NCBI GenBank assembly: GCA_027946555.1
Contig: JAPEVC010000011.1
Location: forward strand, 124,001-188,000
Origin: Gnomoniopsis sp. IMI 355080
Taxonomy: Eukaryota; Ascomycota; Sordariomycetes; Diaporthales; Gnomoniaceae
Reading direction: 5' to 3'
DNA length: 64,000 nucleotides
In this document: positions 34,016-44,544 of the stretch, one piece after another
Layout of the letters: the number at the start of each line of letters is the position of its first letter
How positions within the stretch are numbered: the first letter of the stretch is position 1
Translations under genes and position numbers: made by a program
The notes under the pieces: model-generated
Database searches by the model: none
Seen by the model: the letters and a program-made list of their open reading frames with translations, nothing else
Told to the model about the DNA's origin: nothing

Positions 34016-35851
34016 ATGCCTGGATCGTCCTCGAATAGTCAGCTCCCATCTGGGCGGATCTCACCAATTACGATCTCAAGCGATGACAGTTCTCAGCTGA
34101 ACTCATCCATTTCAACCGTGGAACTCGAATGGAAGCTAGCATCTCACGACAAAGCAGCGACTTTCGTGGCCGAGGTATGGCACATGCTGCACAATTATCA
34201 ACACCTGAGGGAGCACGCGCAGAACTCAAACTACATTGCCCTTCAGGGCCAGAACCTCACGATTGCAGAGGTTGCTGCAATTTCCAAGGCGCCCCTTCAA
34301 CAAGTCAGTCTGGCTCCTCATACCCGCGCCCGCGTCGAACGAAGCGCGGCATGGATCATCGACCAGGTCAGCAATGGAGCAGACATTTATGGTGTGACCA
34401 CTGGTTTTGGGGCAACGTCCCAGCTACGTACCAAAAAGACAGCAGAACTACAGGTTGAGCTAATTCGATTCCTCAACGCGGGCGTCACCACCAAGGAATA
34501 CTTGTCCACAGGGGTCACAAGAGCATCGATGGTCGTACGAACAAACGCCTTGCTACAGGGTTACTCAGGGATCCGTTGGGAGGTCCTCCAAACCATGATT
34601 GATTTGGTGAACCACAACCTGATCCCGAAGGTCCCCGTCAGGGGTACCATCACGGCGTCTGGGGATCTCGTCCCATTGTCTTACCTAGCCGGCGCTCTTA
34701 TCGGTCGGCAGAACTCAAAGATTGTCACCCAAGAGGGTACAGTAATTTCTGCCATCGAGGCTCATCAAAGGATCGGTCGCACAGAGCCCCTGAAGCTGCA
34801 AGCAAAGGAGGGTCTGGCACTATGCAATGGCACGGCCGTTGGTGCGGCGGCCGCTGCAATTGTCTGCTTCGACGCCAGCGCCCTAGTTTTGCTGGAAGTG
34901 ATTCTCTCTGCCATGTTTTGCGAGGCTATGCTGGGAGACCGAGAATTTGTTGATCCACTGATTCACAAAGTACGTGGACAACCGGGACAGATTGAAGCAG
35001 CGGCCATCATGAAGCAATTTCTCGACCATAGCCCCTTCTTCAAGAGCAAATCCTTCAATAAGGAAGAAACGGATCCTATGACATTGCCAAAGCAAGATCG
35101 TTATGCCCTCCGCACAGCACCACAGTGGCTTGGCCCACAGATCGAAGTCATCCGCGCCGCCTCCCACACTATTCGTCGAGAAGTAAACGCGGTGACTGAT
35201 AATCCATTGATTGATCCTGACCGAGGCGTAGCACTCCACGGTGGCAACTTTCAAGGCACGTCTATTGGAGTAGCAATGGACGGCCTCCGTCTCGCTGTCG
35301 CCGCAGTGGGCAAGTTGGTCTTCGCACAGTTCTCTGAGCTTGTCTGCGGGAAATATAATAATGGTCTGCCGGACAATCTGGCTGGCGGCGACGATCTCTC
35401 CTTGGACATGGGCTTCAAGGGCGCAGAGATTGCAATGGCGGCATACTGCTCTGAACTACAGTACCTGGCCAATCCTGTGACGACACACGTGCAGAGCGCC
35501 GAGCAGCATAACCAGGACATCAACTCGCTTGGATTGATATCGGCGCAAAAGAGCGCCGAGGCAGTGGAAGTGCTCAAGTTGATGATGGCCACTTATATGC
35601 TGGCTTTGTGTCAGGCCATGGACCTGCGGAAAACCATGGGTGAGGATGGGCTCGACTTGAAGGCATGCAGGACGTATCCTGTGTATCGTTTCGTGAGAGA
35701 TAAGGCAAGAACTGAATTGCTGAAAGGAGGTGGAGTAGACGGCCAGCCCTGCCCTGGTGAGTTCATCGAAAATATACACGGTCTCCTGGAGACTGATCTG
35801 GGAGGGTTAGTTCTCAGGCTGGTGAGCGAGTTGTCCTTTGATAAAGCATAG
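34016..35851 (+). CDS. phenylalanine ammonia-lyase, plant-like, short form
   Basis: An intronless frame encodes 611 residues of the aromatic amino acid lyase family. The MIO cofactor is formed from Ala-Ser-Gly at 214-216 in GTITASGDLVPLSY. The catalytic Tyr125 lies in YGVTTGFGATS. Further marks are NGTAVG, QDRYALRTAPQWLGPQ, NPLIDPDRG, LHGGNFQGT and AEQHNQDINSLGL. The selectivity position reads Phe152-Leu153 (ELIRFLNAG), as in plant PALs that prefer Phe, not the His of tyrosine lyases. PAL deaminates phenylalanine to cinnamate. After ALCQAMDLR the protein passes almost directly to TYPVYRFVRDKARTELL, which aligns with the plant C-terminus. The roughly 100-120-residue 'shielding' segment found there in plant and yeast PALs is missing, as in bacterial enzymes. 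The first 40 residues are Ser-rich and disordered. Confidence 0.93.
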   Translation: MPGSSSNSQLPSGRISPITISSDDSSQLNSSISTVELEWKLASHDKAATFVAEVWHMLHNYQHLREHAQNSNYIALQGQNLTIAEVAAISKAPLQQVSLAPHTRARVERSAAWIIDQVSNGADIYGVTTGFGATSQLRTKKTAELQVELIRFLNAGVTTKEYLSTGVTRASMVVRTNALLQGYSGIRWEVLQTMIDLVNHNLIPKVPVRGTITASGDLVPLSYLAGALIGRQNSKIVTQEGTVISAIEAHQRIGRTEPLKLQAKEGLALCNGTAVGAAAAAIVCFDASALVLLEVILSAMFCEAMLGDREFVDPLIHKVRGQPGQIEAAAIMKQFLDHSPFFKSKSFNKEETDPMTLPKQDRYALRTAPQWLGPQIEVIRAASHTIRREVNAVTDNPLIDPDRGVALHGGNFQGTSIGVAMDGLRLAVAAVGKLVFAQFSELVCGKYNNGLPDNLAGGDDLSLDMGFKGAEIAMAAYCSELQYLANPVTTHVQSAEQHNQDINSLGLISAQKSAEAVEVLKLMMATYMLALCQAMDLRKTMGEDGLDLKACRTYPVYRFVRDKARTELLKGGGVDGQPCPGEFIENIHGLLETDLGGLVLRLVSELSFDKA

Positions 35852-36337
35852 AGAAATTGGTCCTTTCTTTCTCATTCACTTAGATCGCATAGTCAGACAG
35901 CGATACAAGTACACTTTACTCAAAACGTATAGACAGCTTCCTCATACAGCCAGAGATCATTGTTCTATCATTTGTAGGCAAAACTTCGCAGGTATGCGAC
36001 CGCAGGCTGAAATTGACAGGTCTGGGGCTGGGTCTCGGCATAGAATCATATCGGTTATAAGGTTGCTCCCGCCAGTGGATCTTGCTATTTATAGTTAGCA
36101 CCGATTGCCGACGGGCATATCCATGTCTACAATGCCGCCTCATCACTACATCCCTTCATGCAAAGTTGCCGTCTGAATTTTGCTATGTTTACTAACAACC
36201 TCGAGGCCTCCTGATCCCTTCTTGCGTTTCCTGATGATGCTGAAGTGAAGTCGACTGCATTCGGAAGAGAGGCTGAACAACATAGCGAGGAGGATGTTGA
36301 TGTCGGGAGGACGACCTGACCCAGAACCAGCCGAATC
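35852..36337. other. gene-free interval
   Basis: 3' flank of PAL and the leader of the RabGAP gene. No supported feature is seen. Confidence 0.4.
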
Positions 36338-39300
36338 ATGGATACCGATGCGTCGATGTCGACATCACCACTCGAGCTTGAGCGCTCCATCTCGCAGACT
36401 TCCTTCCGGTCGAGGAGCTCGCAGCGGTCGACCTTAGTGCGAGGGAGCAGCAAGAGGGCCAGACTGACCTCGCAACCTTCCAGTTCAGCCTCCTCTATCG
36501 CCGCCTCCGACAAATCTTTGACGTCTTTCCCCTCCTTCTCGCCTGAGTCACCACGTGACGAGCGCCTCGACACGCCCACCTCACCTACGCCCGTTCCCAT
36601 CAAGGATGGCGCAAATGACTCAACACCAAATGCCGCTGCTATCGCTTCTCTCCAGCCCTCGCCGGCAGACGGGCGATCTCGAGCTCCCTCTTCCATCGTC
36701 GACACCCTTGTCACGCTCGCATCCCCTCCCTTGCCATCGTCGAACCGTCCGCGCACGGCGCTTTTCGATGACGATGCGTCGCCCGTAGTCCAACAGTCTG
36801 TTCCTGGGGCACTACACGTTGCGGATGAGTCGCATATCAAAGAGCTTATCAACCGGTACGGCGCTGTGGGCCTTGTGCGTTCCATCGCCGAGGACTTAGC
36901 CACACGCGATGCGCAAATAGCGGCTCTTAGGCGGCGAGCAGATGAGCGGGAAAGGTCGCTGCGGAAGATCATTATTGAGTGTGGACTGTCGAATTTGGAT
37001 CTGGAAACAAGGCTTCGCGCCATTGAGAGGGATGCCAAGGCGTCGGGTGCAAGGAAAGGTGGCGTCGAGGATATGGTGGGTGAGGCTATGTCAGACGATT
37101 TCGTTCCTGTCAGTGGCAGTATGCTTGGGGACGAGAATGACGCAACAATACGAGCCAGGAGCGCATCGAATTTGGCTGCCAATGGGGACAACACGAGGAT
37201 CGCTACGAAGGGCTGGAAGGATTATCTCTGGGGAGGCAGCAAGAAGTCGAACAGTCGACCCAACAGCGTCAACGGGGACGACGGCAAGCAAACCATGGTC
37301 AAAATGTCGTCAGATCGGAGACCTACCATACAGGAGGACTTTTTCAACCCGCCCGAGGATGCCATAAGGAGCTCCAGTCGTGCTTCCAGCATCACCTCCG
37401 TCAGTACAAATCGGAAGACGTCTCTGGCTAGCTCAGTTCTGCGAATGGTCGCTGGGGGAGCTTCTTCAGCACGAGAGAGCGACTCTCGGGGTCGAGCCAC
37501 CAGTACAAATGCAGACGCCTCGTTACGAACACCGTCGGCTTCCAGTGCCCGGACCAATACGTCAGCCAGGGCTGTCTCGATCCAAGGAAATCCAAGAGGA
37601 GCCCTGGCAGCAATGCGCCGTACAGCTACCCAGCACAACATTCAGACCATCTCGTCTCGGACTCAGGCGCCTGAGAGGTGGGACACGATGGCATCCACAC
37701 CGTCTACCGAGATTGCATTACGTCAAGATAACTATGGACCTGTTGAGATGGACAGCATTCTGCCTCCGGAGGAGCAACCACCAACTCTCACACGTCTTTA
37801 CAACAATTACACGGGATCAGAGTTCTTGACAGACAGGTTTGGCTTTATTTACGATCAGCGACGGAAGAAAAGACAGCGTGAAGCGCAACAAGTGGCAAAG
37901 AGATTCAAAAGAGGCAGTCGCACGGAGATGCTCACGACTGGGCGTATCAACATGTCTCCTGTTTCGATGGACGATAGCGACAGCATGAAGTTTGGCGTCG
38001 GAAGTGATGGACGGCCAAGCACACCCTCATCCCTGGAGGAAACGCGAGACCTGGAGAGGCCCAAGAAGTGGCAGGATTACCTCAAAGTAGCGACATTCCC
38101 TACTGAATTGCTGTCACACACGCCGTCCATGAGCGCTCCCACGATCCAAGTCTTGGAAGGCGCTGATATTCACGAAATGCCAAAATCACCACCTTTGATC
38201 ACCGCCGAAGACGACCACGGCTTCCTGCCCCCTGCGAGTACGGCTACAGTCGCCGTAAGTGAAGAGCCGGCCACCGTGACGGAGGAGGCATCCTCTGGGA
38301 CGCTAGTTACGGAGGACGTAGAGCCGGTCAGGATTCTACTTCAACAGCTTGGCGAAGTTCATGACAGTCTACAGAGGGAGAAGACTGTGCGCTGGAATGA
38401 TTTCCTGCGCAAGGTCAGAGCCGAGCGACGACGGGATGGCGAAGCAGCCAATGCCTCAGCAGCGGCGGCAGCTGAAGCCAGATTCCAGAAGGCCACAGCC
38501 ATGATGCCTGAATCTCGTGTGGCAGATGGTGAACTGATTGGCGTTGCGAACTGGGCCAACAAAGGCAAGGTGGGGCGGGCCAAGTGGAACGAGTTCAATC
38601 GTCTTGTACTCGGCGGCATTCCTGTATTGATGCGATCTAAGATCTGGGCTGAGTGCTCTGGTGCGACTAACATGCGTATCCCGGGATACTACGACGATCT
38701 GATCGCGCGACCCGAGTCGGAAGATCACCCGGAGGTGGCACAGCAAATCCGCGCCGATATCAACCGAACACTCACCGACAATATTTTCTTCCGCAAGGGC
38801 CCAGGGGTTCAAAAGCTGAACGAAGTCTTGTTGGCGTACTCGCGTCGCAATCCAGAAGTCGGCTACTGCCAGGGCATGAATCTCATCACTGCCAACCTTT
38901 TGCTCATTATGCCCTCCGCCGAAGAGGCCTTTTGGATCCTTGTCTGCATCATTGAGAAGATCTTACCGTCTGGCTACTACGACCACAGCCTGCTGGCATC
39001 GCGTGCCGACCAGCAGGTTCTACGCGGCTATGTTGGCGAGGTACTGCCCCGCCTATCTGCCCACTTTGACGATCTCGGTATCGCCTTGGAGACTATGACG
39101 TTTCAGTGGTTCCTCTCCGTCTTCACTGACTGCCTATCCGCCGAAGCGCTGTTTCGAGTATGGGACGTGGTGCTTTGTTTTGGCGACGGGTCCACATTTC
39201 TCTTCCAAGTCGCCCTCGCCCTGCTCAAGCTCAATGAACAGCAGCTTCTGGGCTGCCTCACACCTGCTGCAGTATATACATACATCAACCATCAGATGAC

Positions 39301-39787
39301 AAACCATGCGATCAGTATTGATGGGTTGATACAGGCAAGCGAGGGGCTGAAGAGAGTCGTAAAGAGGGAGGATGTTGAGACGAGAAGGGTCACTGCGATT
39401 GAAGGCGAGCGTGAGTTGATTAAAGAGAGGGAGGAGAGATTACGTGCTTATAAGGAGAAGAAAGCGGCCAATGCGTCGACGCCGGCCGTTTCTGAGGAGA
39501 GGGCGGACTCGATCGAGGAAGCTACGGCGGATGCGACGGCTGATGCGGCCGGTGTTGAGGCGACGACGGCTGCCGTCGAGTCAGACGCGGCCGTTGCTGA
39601 GTCTGTGGCTACGGAGGAGGTGCCGACTCCCGAAGACGCCCAAGCAAGCCCTGGCGCATTTGATGATGCTACGAGTGAAACGGTGACGCCTGGCGACTCG
39701 GTTGGAGATTTGACTCCTCAAATCCCGTCTTCGATCGAAGACGAAGGTCCAACTGTCGAGGTTGTGCCTGAGGGAGAGACTGAATGA
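36338..39787 (+). CDS. TBC-domain Rab GTPase-activating protein
   Basis: A single exon encodes 1149 residues. The TBC domain covers about 743-985. It carries both catalytic fingers: Asp807 and Arg810 in the IxxDxxR motif (IRADINRT), and Gln845 in YCQGMN, so it should be an active RabGAP. Conserved SGYYDHSLLASRADQQVLRG and RVWDVVLCFGDGSTFLFQVA also fit. The N-terminal 500 residues are Ser/Thr/Arg-rich and disordered, with a short coiled region near 170-235. A coiled segment follows the TBC domain (EGERELIKEREERLRAYKEK). The last 110 residues are an Ala/Glu/Thr/Val tail of low complexity. TBC proteins switch off Rab GTPases in membrane traffic; the target Rab cannot be read from the sequence. 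Confidence 0.92.
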   Translation: MDTDASMSTSPLELERSISQTSFRSRSSQRSTLVRGSSKRARLTSQPSSSASSIAASDKSLTSFPSFSPESPRDERLDTPTSPTPVPIKDGANDSTPNAAAIASLQPSPADGRSRAPSSIVDTLVTLASPPLPSSNRPRTALFDDDASPVVQQSVPGALHVADESHIKELINRYGAVGLVRSIAEDLATRDAQIAALRRRADERERSLRKIIIECGLSNLDLETRLRAIERDAKASGARKGGVEDMVGEAMSDDFVPVSGSMLGDENDATIRARSASNLAANGDNTRIATKGWKDYLWGGSKKSNSRPNSVNGDDGKQTMVKMSSDRRPTIQEDFFNPPEDAIRSSSRASSITSVSTNRKTSLASSVLRMVAGGASSARESDSRGRATSTNADASLRTPSASSARTNTSARAVSIQGNPRGALAAMRRTATQHNIQTISSRTQAPERWDTMASTPSTEIALRQDNYGPVEMDSILPPEEQPPTLTRLYNNYTGSEFLTDRFGFIYDQRRKKRQREAQQVAKRFKRGSRTEMLTTGRINMSPVSMDDSDSMKFGVGSDGRPSTPSSLEETRDLERPKKWQDYLKVATFPTELLSHTPSMSAPTIQVLEGADIHEMPKSPPLITAEDDHGFLPPASTATVAVSEEPATVTEEASSGTLVTEDVEPVRILLQQLGEVHDSLQREKTVRWNDFLRKVRAERRRDGEAANASAAAAAEARFQKATAMMPESRVADGELIGVANWANKGKVGRAKWNEFNRLVLGGIPVLMRSKIWAECSGATNMRIPGYYDDLIARPESEDHPEVAQQIRADINRTLTDNIFFRKGPGVQKLNEVLLAYSRRNPEVGYCQGMNLITANLLLIMPSAEEAFWILVCIIEKILPSGYYDHSLLASRADQQVLRGYVGEVLPRLSAHFDDLGIALETMTFQWFLSVFTDCLSAEALFRVWDVVLCFGDGSTFLFQVALALLKLNEQQLLGCLTPAAVYTYINHQMTNHAISIDGLIQASEGLKRVVKREDVETRRVTAIEGERELIKEREERLRAYKEKKAANASTPAVSEERADSIEEATADATADAAGVEATTAAVESDAAVAESVATEEVPTPEDAQASPGAFDDATSETVTPGDSVGDLTPQIPSSIEDEGPTVEVVPEGETE

Positions 39788-41288
39788 CGCGATGACGAAG
39801 CGAAATTTTGATATTTATTTTTGGCTACAACACACTGTCCTCGGTTGTCATCGATGCGCACATGCTTGACTCCCCGTTGGTGTTTCACTATAGAGATTGG
39901 GAAACGTCTGCTGATCCATGATACCCCATTCCTTTGTCCATACGCGATGATAGGCGACAGAATTGCACAATTGAACGATGTTGCTTTGTTCGTTCCTCAG
40001 TCCTCGCACGTGACCACTGACGAAGTTGAATGACTGTTCACAGTCGACTATGCAATTATTACCACTTGGCGTTGTTATCATGTTTTCGGAACTGAGTGTT
40101 CTAAAATGACCTTTGAAAAGCTTGTACAGACCATCCTGTTCTGGATTTCTTCCTGTGATCTGGGTGTCGGATCCTTTGCTGATACTTGCAGATAGTCGGG
40201 ACAGGAGTTGCGCTTATCGAGCACGCAATTCTCCCCTCACCGAGGCACCATGCAGTTTCCCACTATTGTTGGGCAAGTTGATCCCGGTGAAGATTGAGTG
40301 TTTCAACGCCTCTATCTCTTCCCGAAAATTTTCATTATTCATGTGTCCCCCCCGGATGGGTTCCTTGGCAAAGGCTCCACGGAGCTACACCTCTGTGCTG
40401 CTGACGCCATATTGCGCAATAGCAAAACCAGCTTGTGTGTGCGTCTGCGTCTGCGCCTGCGTCTGCGCCACCACGCCTCGGGTCTCGGATTCTAGCTATC
40501 TTCAGCTTCGGTATTGATTGTGTCGGACTGGTAGCCCCAATTGAAGCAGAATTGAAGAGTCTGGGCCCAGGTGTCTGGATTGACGATGTTACCTTGCTTT
40601 CAGCCTCATGAGCGTCCCCCCATCCCCCAGAATCCTTACAGTCGAAAAGTATAGCCGATCCCGACCTTGCACGTATCTAGGTAATGTTTCGTAATGGCAA
40701 GCTGTTCCGTGGTCCATTGAAAACTATTGGGATCCACCTGAAATTGTGTTATATATAATATCACTATGATGATGCCTCGCTTCACCATTGCAGCCGTCCA
40801 CCGCCTCCTTCGCAAGGCGAGAGTTTGTAGCGAACAAGGCTCCTGCGAACCATCACTCAACGATGACGAAGTATTTCAATGAACTGAAGATATCTCGGGC
40901 CAGGCTTGGAGCCACTCCCTCTGCTCTTTTCGATGTGATGCAACACCTCTCCATTGTGCTGCAGTAATGTCACCTTAGTCCGGATCACATCATCTACACC
41001 CCCCTACCCGCGCCCCAGTATCCTTGGCACACAACCCGCCAGCGTGGGTGATTGCCATGTCGTGTAGCGAGGGATAGCCCTCGTTGCGCAAGCATAGATC
41101 TGCGACCCGCATTTACACTTGTCTCGAAGTATATCAATATGTCTGCTGCCAAAAATGCTTGGTTGAGCTTATCTCTTCCAAATTTCAAGACTCAAGGAGG
41201 TTCTGCCGCTCTTTCTCACCTCTTTCCTCTGCGAATATTAGCCTCTCGGCATCGCGCGCGACAGGCCTCTGACTAACAGACGACGAGC
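39788..41288. other. gene-free interval of 1.5 kb
   Basis: This contains a short hexanucleotide repeat (listed separately) and the promoter of the permease gene, with a C-rich patch near 41000. No coding frame has support. Confidence 0.5.
40434..40469. repeat. degenerate TGCGTC hexanucleotide repeat
   Basis: A TGTG run passes into about five copies of TGCGTC/TGCGCC in tandem. This is an intergenic minisatellite. Confidence 0.8.
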
Positions 41289-43143
41289 ATGCCTACCGTC
41301 AGACGTTCTTCGTCCGATGGCGATGGCTACGATACTAAGGACCTTGAGATCGCCAAAGATGTCGCGGAAACCACTTCATATTCCAAACCGGAGTCGTTGA
41401 GGGTTGGAGAGAGCGAGGGCGGTGTCATTGCTTCTGGGGGCAATTTGGACTCGTATCGGCCCATCGACGCGTATGAAGGCGCTCATAGATTTGACCCCTC
41501 GTACCAATGGACGGAGAACGAGGAGAAGAGACTGGTCCGAAAGGTATGTTCTTACACTCAAGCACTCGATTGGAAACTATTGAGAGTTGATCTGACTTGG
41601 ATGTGCAGCTGGACTACAAGGTCTGCTCGTTCGTCTGTTTGATGTTCTTTGCGTTACAGCTGGATCGTGGCAATATCACACAGGCTCTGTCGGACAACAT
41701 GCTAGCTGATCTGGGGATGATCACCAATCAGTACAACTATGGCATGACCATCTTCTACTTGTGCTTCCTCTCCGCCGAGTTGCCGTCGCAGATGATATCG
41801 AAGAAGCTTGGCCCGGATGTTTGTGAGTTGGCGAATTTACTCTGCAAGATCTCAAAAAGAAGTGTTTGTGTCTGATTATTCGCGTCATAGGGATCCCTAT
41901 CCAGATGTGTCTATGGTCTATCGTGGCAATATGTCAGTGTCGCATAACGGGCCCCAGCACTTTCTATGCCACCCGTGCGTTACTTGGCCTCCTGGAGGGC
42001 GGCTTCGTCCCAGACGTCGTCCTCTATCTCAGCTTCTTCTACACAAGCAAGGAACTCCCAATCCGTCTGAGCTACTTCTGGGGCTCGTACATCACAACAT
42101 TTATCATCTCCGCCCTCTTGGGCTACGGTATCCTTCACCTACGCGGCACAAACGGATGGGAAGGATGGCGCTTCCTGTTCGCCATCGAAGGCGGGATGAC
42201 CACCCTGATCGGTATCACGGCTTGGTTTTACTTACCTCCGTCACCCACGCAGACGGCCTCGTGGTTCCGCGGGAAGAATGGGTGGTTTTCGGAGCATGAG
42301 GAGAAGATTATGGTCAACAGAATCTTGCGAGATGACCCTTCCAAAGGCGGTATGCATAACCGGCAGGGTTTGACGCTCGGGCTGCTCTGGGAGGCGCTCT
42401 GCGATTATGACCTTTGGCCGATTTACCTCCTCGGCCTCACGTGGTTGATCCCATCCACCCCTATCACAGCCTACTTGACCCTCAACCTGAAGGCGCTTGG
42501 ATTCAGCACCTTCGAGACCAACCTGCTCACCATTCCGGCATACGTGCTGTTCCTGATCCAGCTGCTCGCGTGGACTTGGGTATCGGAGAAGTGGAACAAT
42601 CGCATGGGCATCGTGCTGGTCAGCCAGATCTGGTGTTTCCCGCTTGTTCTTGCGCTCGAACTTCTTCCTGGCGGGGCAAGCCCTTGGGCATGGTACGCCC
42701 TCTCGATGCTGTTGGTCGGCTCCCCATACATCCATGCGATTCTCGTCGCCATCACTTCTAGAAATGCTGGATCTGTCCGAACAAGAACTGTCGGAAGTGC
42801 CTTGTACAATATGTGTGTACAGGCCTCAAGCGTAATTTCCTCAAATGTGAGTATTCTCTTTTCCCTTTGTAAATGGGTAGATTGTGTGGTTCCCTGAGCT
42901 GACCATCATCTTCAGATTTACCGCACAGACGATGCGCCGCATTATCGGACTGGTAACAAGGCCATCCTAGGGCTGATTGCGTGGTCAACGTGCTTGATAC
43001 TTGCCATCAAATACTACTATATATGGCGTAATAAGCGTAGAGACACAATCTGGAACGCAATGTCGGCGGCGGAGAGGGACGAGTATCTGCGCACAACCAA
43101 GGACCACGGCAACAAGAGGTTGGACTTCAGATTTGCGCACTAG
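41289..43143 (+). CDS. major facilitator transporter, allantoate permease (Dal5) family
   Basis: Exons 41289-41543, 41609-41822, 41891-42846 and 42916-43143 join in phase to give 550 residues. The hydrophilic N-terminus of about 85 residues is followed by LDYKVCSFVCLMFFALQLDR (first span) and NITQALSDNML, a hallmark of the anion:cation symporter branch. Further marks are LPSQMISKKLGPDVWIPIQM, ARALLGLLEGGFVPDVVLYL, GWRFLFAIEGGMTTLIGI and, after the central loop, ITAYLTLNLKALGFSTFETN. About twelve spans can be counted. The C-terminus is short and basic (WRNKRRDTIWNAMS). Family members import small carboxylates and vitamins such as allantoate, ureidosuccinate, nicotinate or pantothenate across the plasma membrane. 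The substrate here is not known. Confidence 0.92.
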
Positions 43144-43614
43144 AATTAGAATTTTCTCATACATATTGCTTGCCAGTCTTGAGCAACAGCAGGACTGGAT
43201 ACAGTCGGTGCAGAATTTCCGATCACTGCATAGGAAGACATTAAATGTACCTCTTTCGTGCTCATATTCCCGTCTGTGGACCTTCACGCCCGTTTTAACA
43301 GCTTCTATGCATCAACTCAAGCAGCGTATCTTGTCTTTCTTTAGCAAGCAAGTAGCGTGCTTCCATTCGCACTCGCAAATGCCGTAAAAGTCAACATCTG
43401 CTTCCGACATGAAGCCAGATCCAAGTTCAATCTTTACTACTACTTTAATGTAGACCGTTCCACATCATCATCCCTCGAGCGCCGCGAATATCCTGCCATC
43501 GAAAATAAACAGACGCCTGGTGTGGACAACAATCTATACCCAGGTAGGTAGCGTTCAAAATACCCGAATACATCATGCCGACTGTTACAAGTGGTATCGC
43601 CACATAGTAGGTCC
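43144..43614. other. gene-free interval between convergent genes
   Basis: 3' flanks of the permease and the RING protein. A CAGGTAGGTAG word lies near 43542. Nothing else is seen. Confidence 0.4.
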
Positions 43615-44544
43615 TTATATAAAATCGCAGCCATTTCGTATGTGCTGCTCGACCGTCGATCGCTCCCCAACCCACGCACAAAGATCAGAGGGGTCTGGAC
43701 ATCTGACCCGGAGCTTTCCGACCTGGTCAAGCACAGCCTCGTTTCTCTGCGCCAGAGGCATTTGCCAGGGACTGCTTGTGCTGCCAGGGTGGTTGGTTCC
43801 TTCAGAACGGCACATGGGGCATATCACCTTGGCCTTGAGCCTCATGGTGTTTCTGCCGTGCCGAGCAAAGCAGGCTTGGCAGAATGTGTGCTTACAGCAT
43901 TTGGTGGTGACTGGGTTGTGGAAGGGAAGTGTGCAAATGCAACAACACAGGTCTTCGACTACCTCGTCGGCATATTTGAGGTTCTGCCATTCAAACTTGA
44001 AAATCACTTTCCGTGTGATTTCGGGCAGTGTGAAGAATGGTTGGTTCCACCATAAGCCCTCCGAAACACTTTGATACGCCCCAGCGGCACCCTCGGGCTG
44101 TTGCTCGGGATGCAGGTTTGAGGCGGCGCTGTTTTGGTGATGAAGACTTTCAGGAAGGCTTCTGTTTGGGGCAGCATTCATGCACTCCTTCAGAAATGAT
44201 AGAAGTTTTTCCGGAAATAGTTCGGTCAAATTGAGAGACATGTCGAAGGATATTTCCGGAAAGTTACCGGCTAGATTTAAAGTCATATTGATGGTGAGAG
44301 AGAATCCCTTAGGGTATAATTGTAGTGATGACAGGACAGATCGAGGCGTGATGTGTGAAAAAGGCTTTACAAAGCTTTCGCTTTTGTACGACGGACTCGG
44401 TCTGTCTGCCCAGGTGTGTCCAAATGGGAGTTGAATGTTATCAGACAACTTCAACCAAGTTTCGTGTACGGTTTTCTGGGAGGTTTCCGCAGATGCTGGT
44501 GTCGGTACCTCAGATAAGTGCAGGAGACGAACTACCAACCTCAT
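43615..44544 (-). CDS. RING finger protein with one TRAF-type zinc finger
   Basis: A single exon encodes 309 residues. The N-terminal 195 residues match nothing I know. A C3HC4 RING finger lies at about 200-247 (CCICTLPFHNP, then CCKHTFCQACF and CPMCRSEG). It is followed by Cys-x6-Cys-x11-His-x5-Cys in CPDPSDLCAWVGERSTVEQH, a TRAF-type zinc finger. The protein ends three residues after that finger. RING/TRAF-type proteins are usually ubiquitin ligases with several TRAF fingers, so this one is either a minimal form or truncated at the 3' end by the stop at 43615. Start at the ATG of 44544; the N-terminus could change if an upstream exon exists. Function beyond likely E3 activity is unknown. 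Confidence 0.7.
   Translation of the reverse strand: MRLVVRLLHLSEVPTPASAETSQKTVHETWLKLSDNIQLPFGHTWADRPSPSYKSESFVKPFSHITPRSVLSSLQLYPKGFSLTINMTLNLAGNFPEISFDMSLNLTELFPEKLLSFLKECMNAAPNRSLPESLHHQNSAASNLHPEQQPEGAAGAYQSVSEGLWWNQPFFTLPEITRKVIFKFEWQNLKYADEVVEDLCCCICTLPFHNPVTTKCCKHTFCQACFARHGRNTMRLKAKVICPMCRSEGTNHPGSTSSPWQMPLAQRNEAVLDQVGKLRVRCPDPSDLCAWVGERSTVEQHIRNGCDFI

Noticed and set aside
36127..37194. 355-codon minus-strand open frame over the start of the RabGAP gene
   Set aside because: It is the antisense shadow of a Ser/Arg-rich coding exon; composition is biased and no motif is present.
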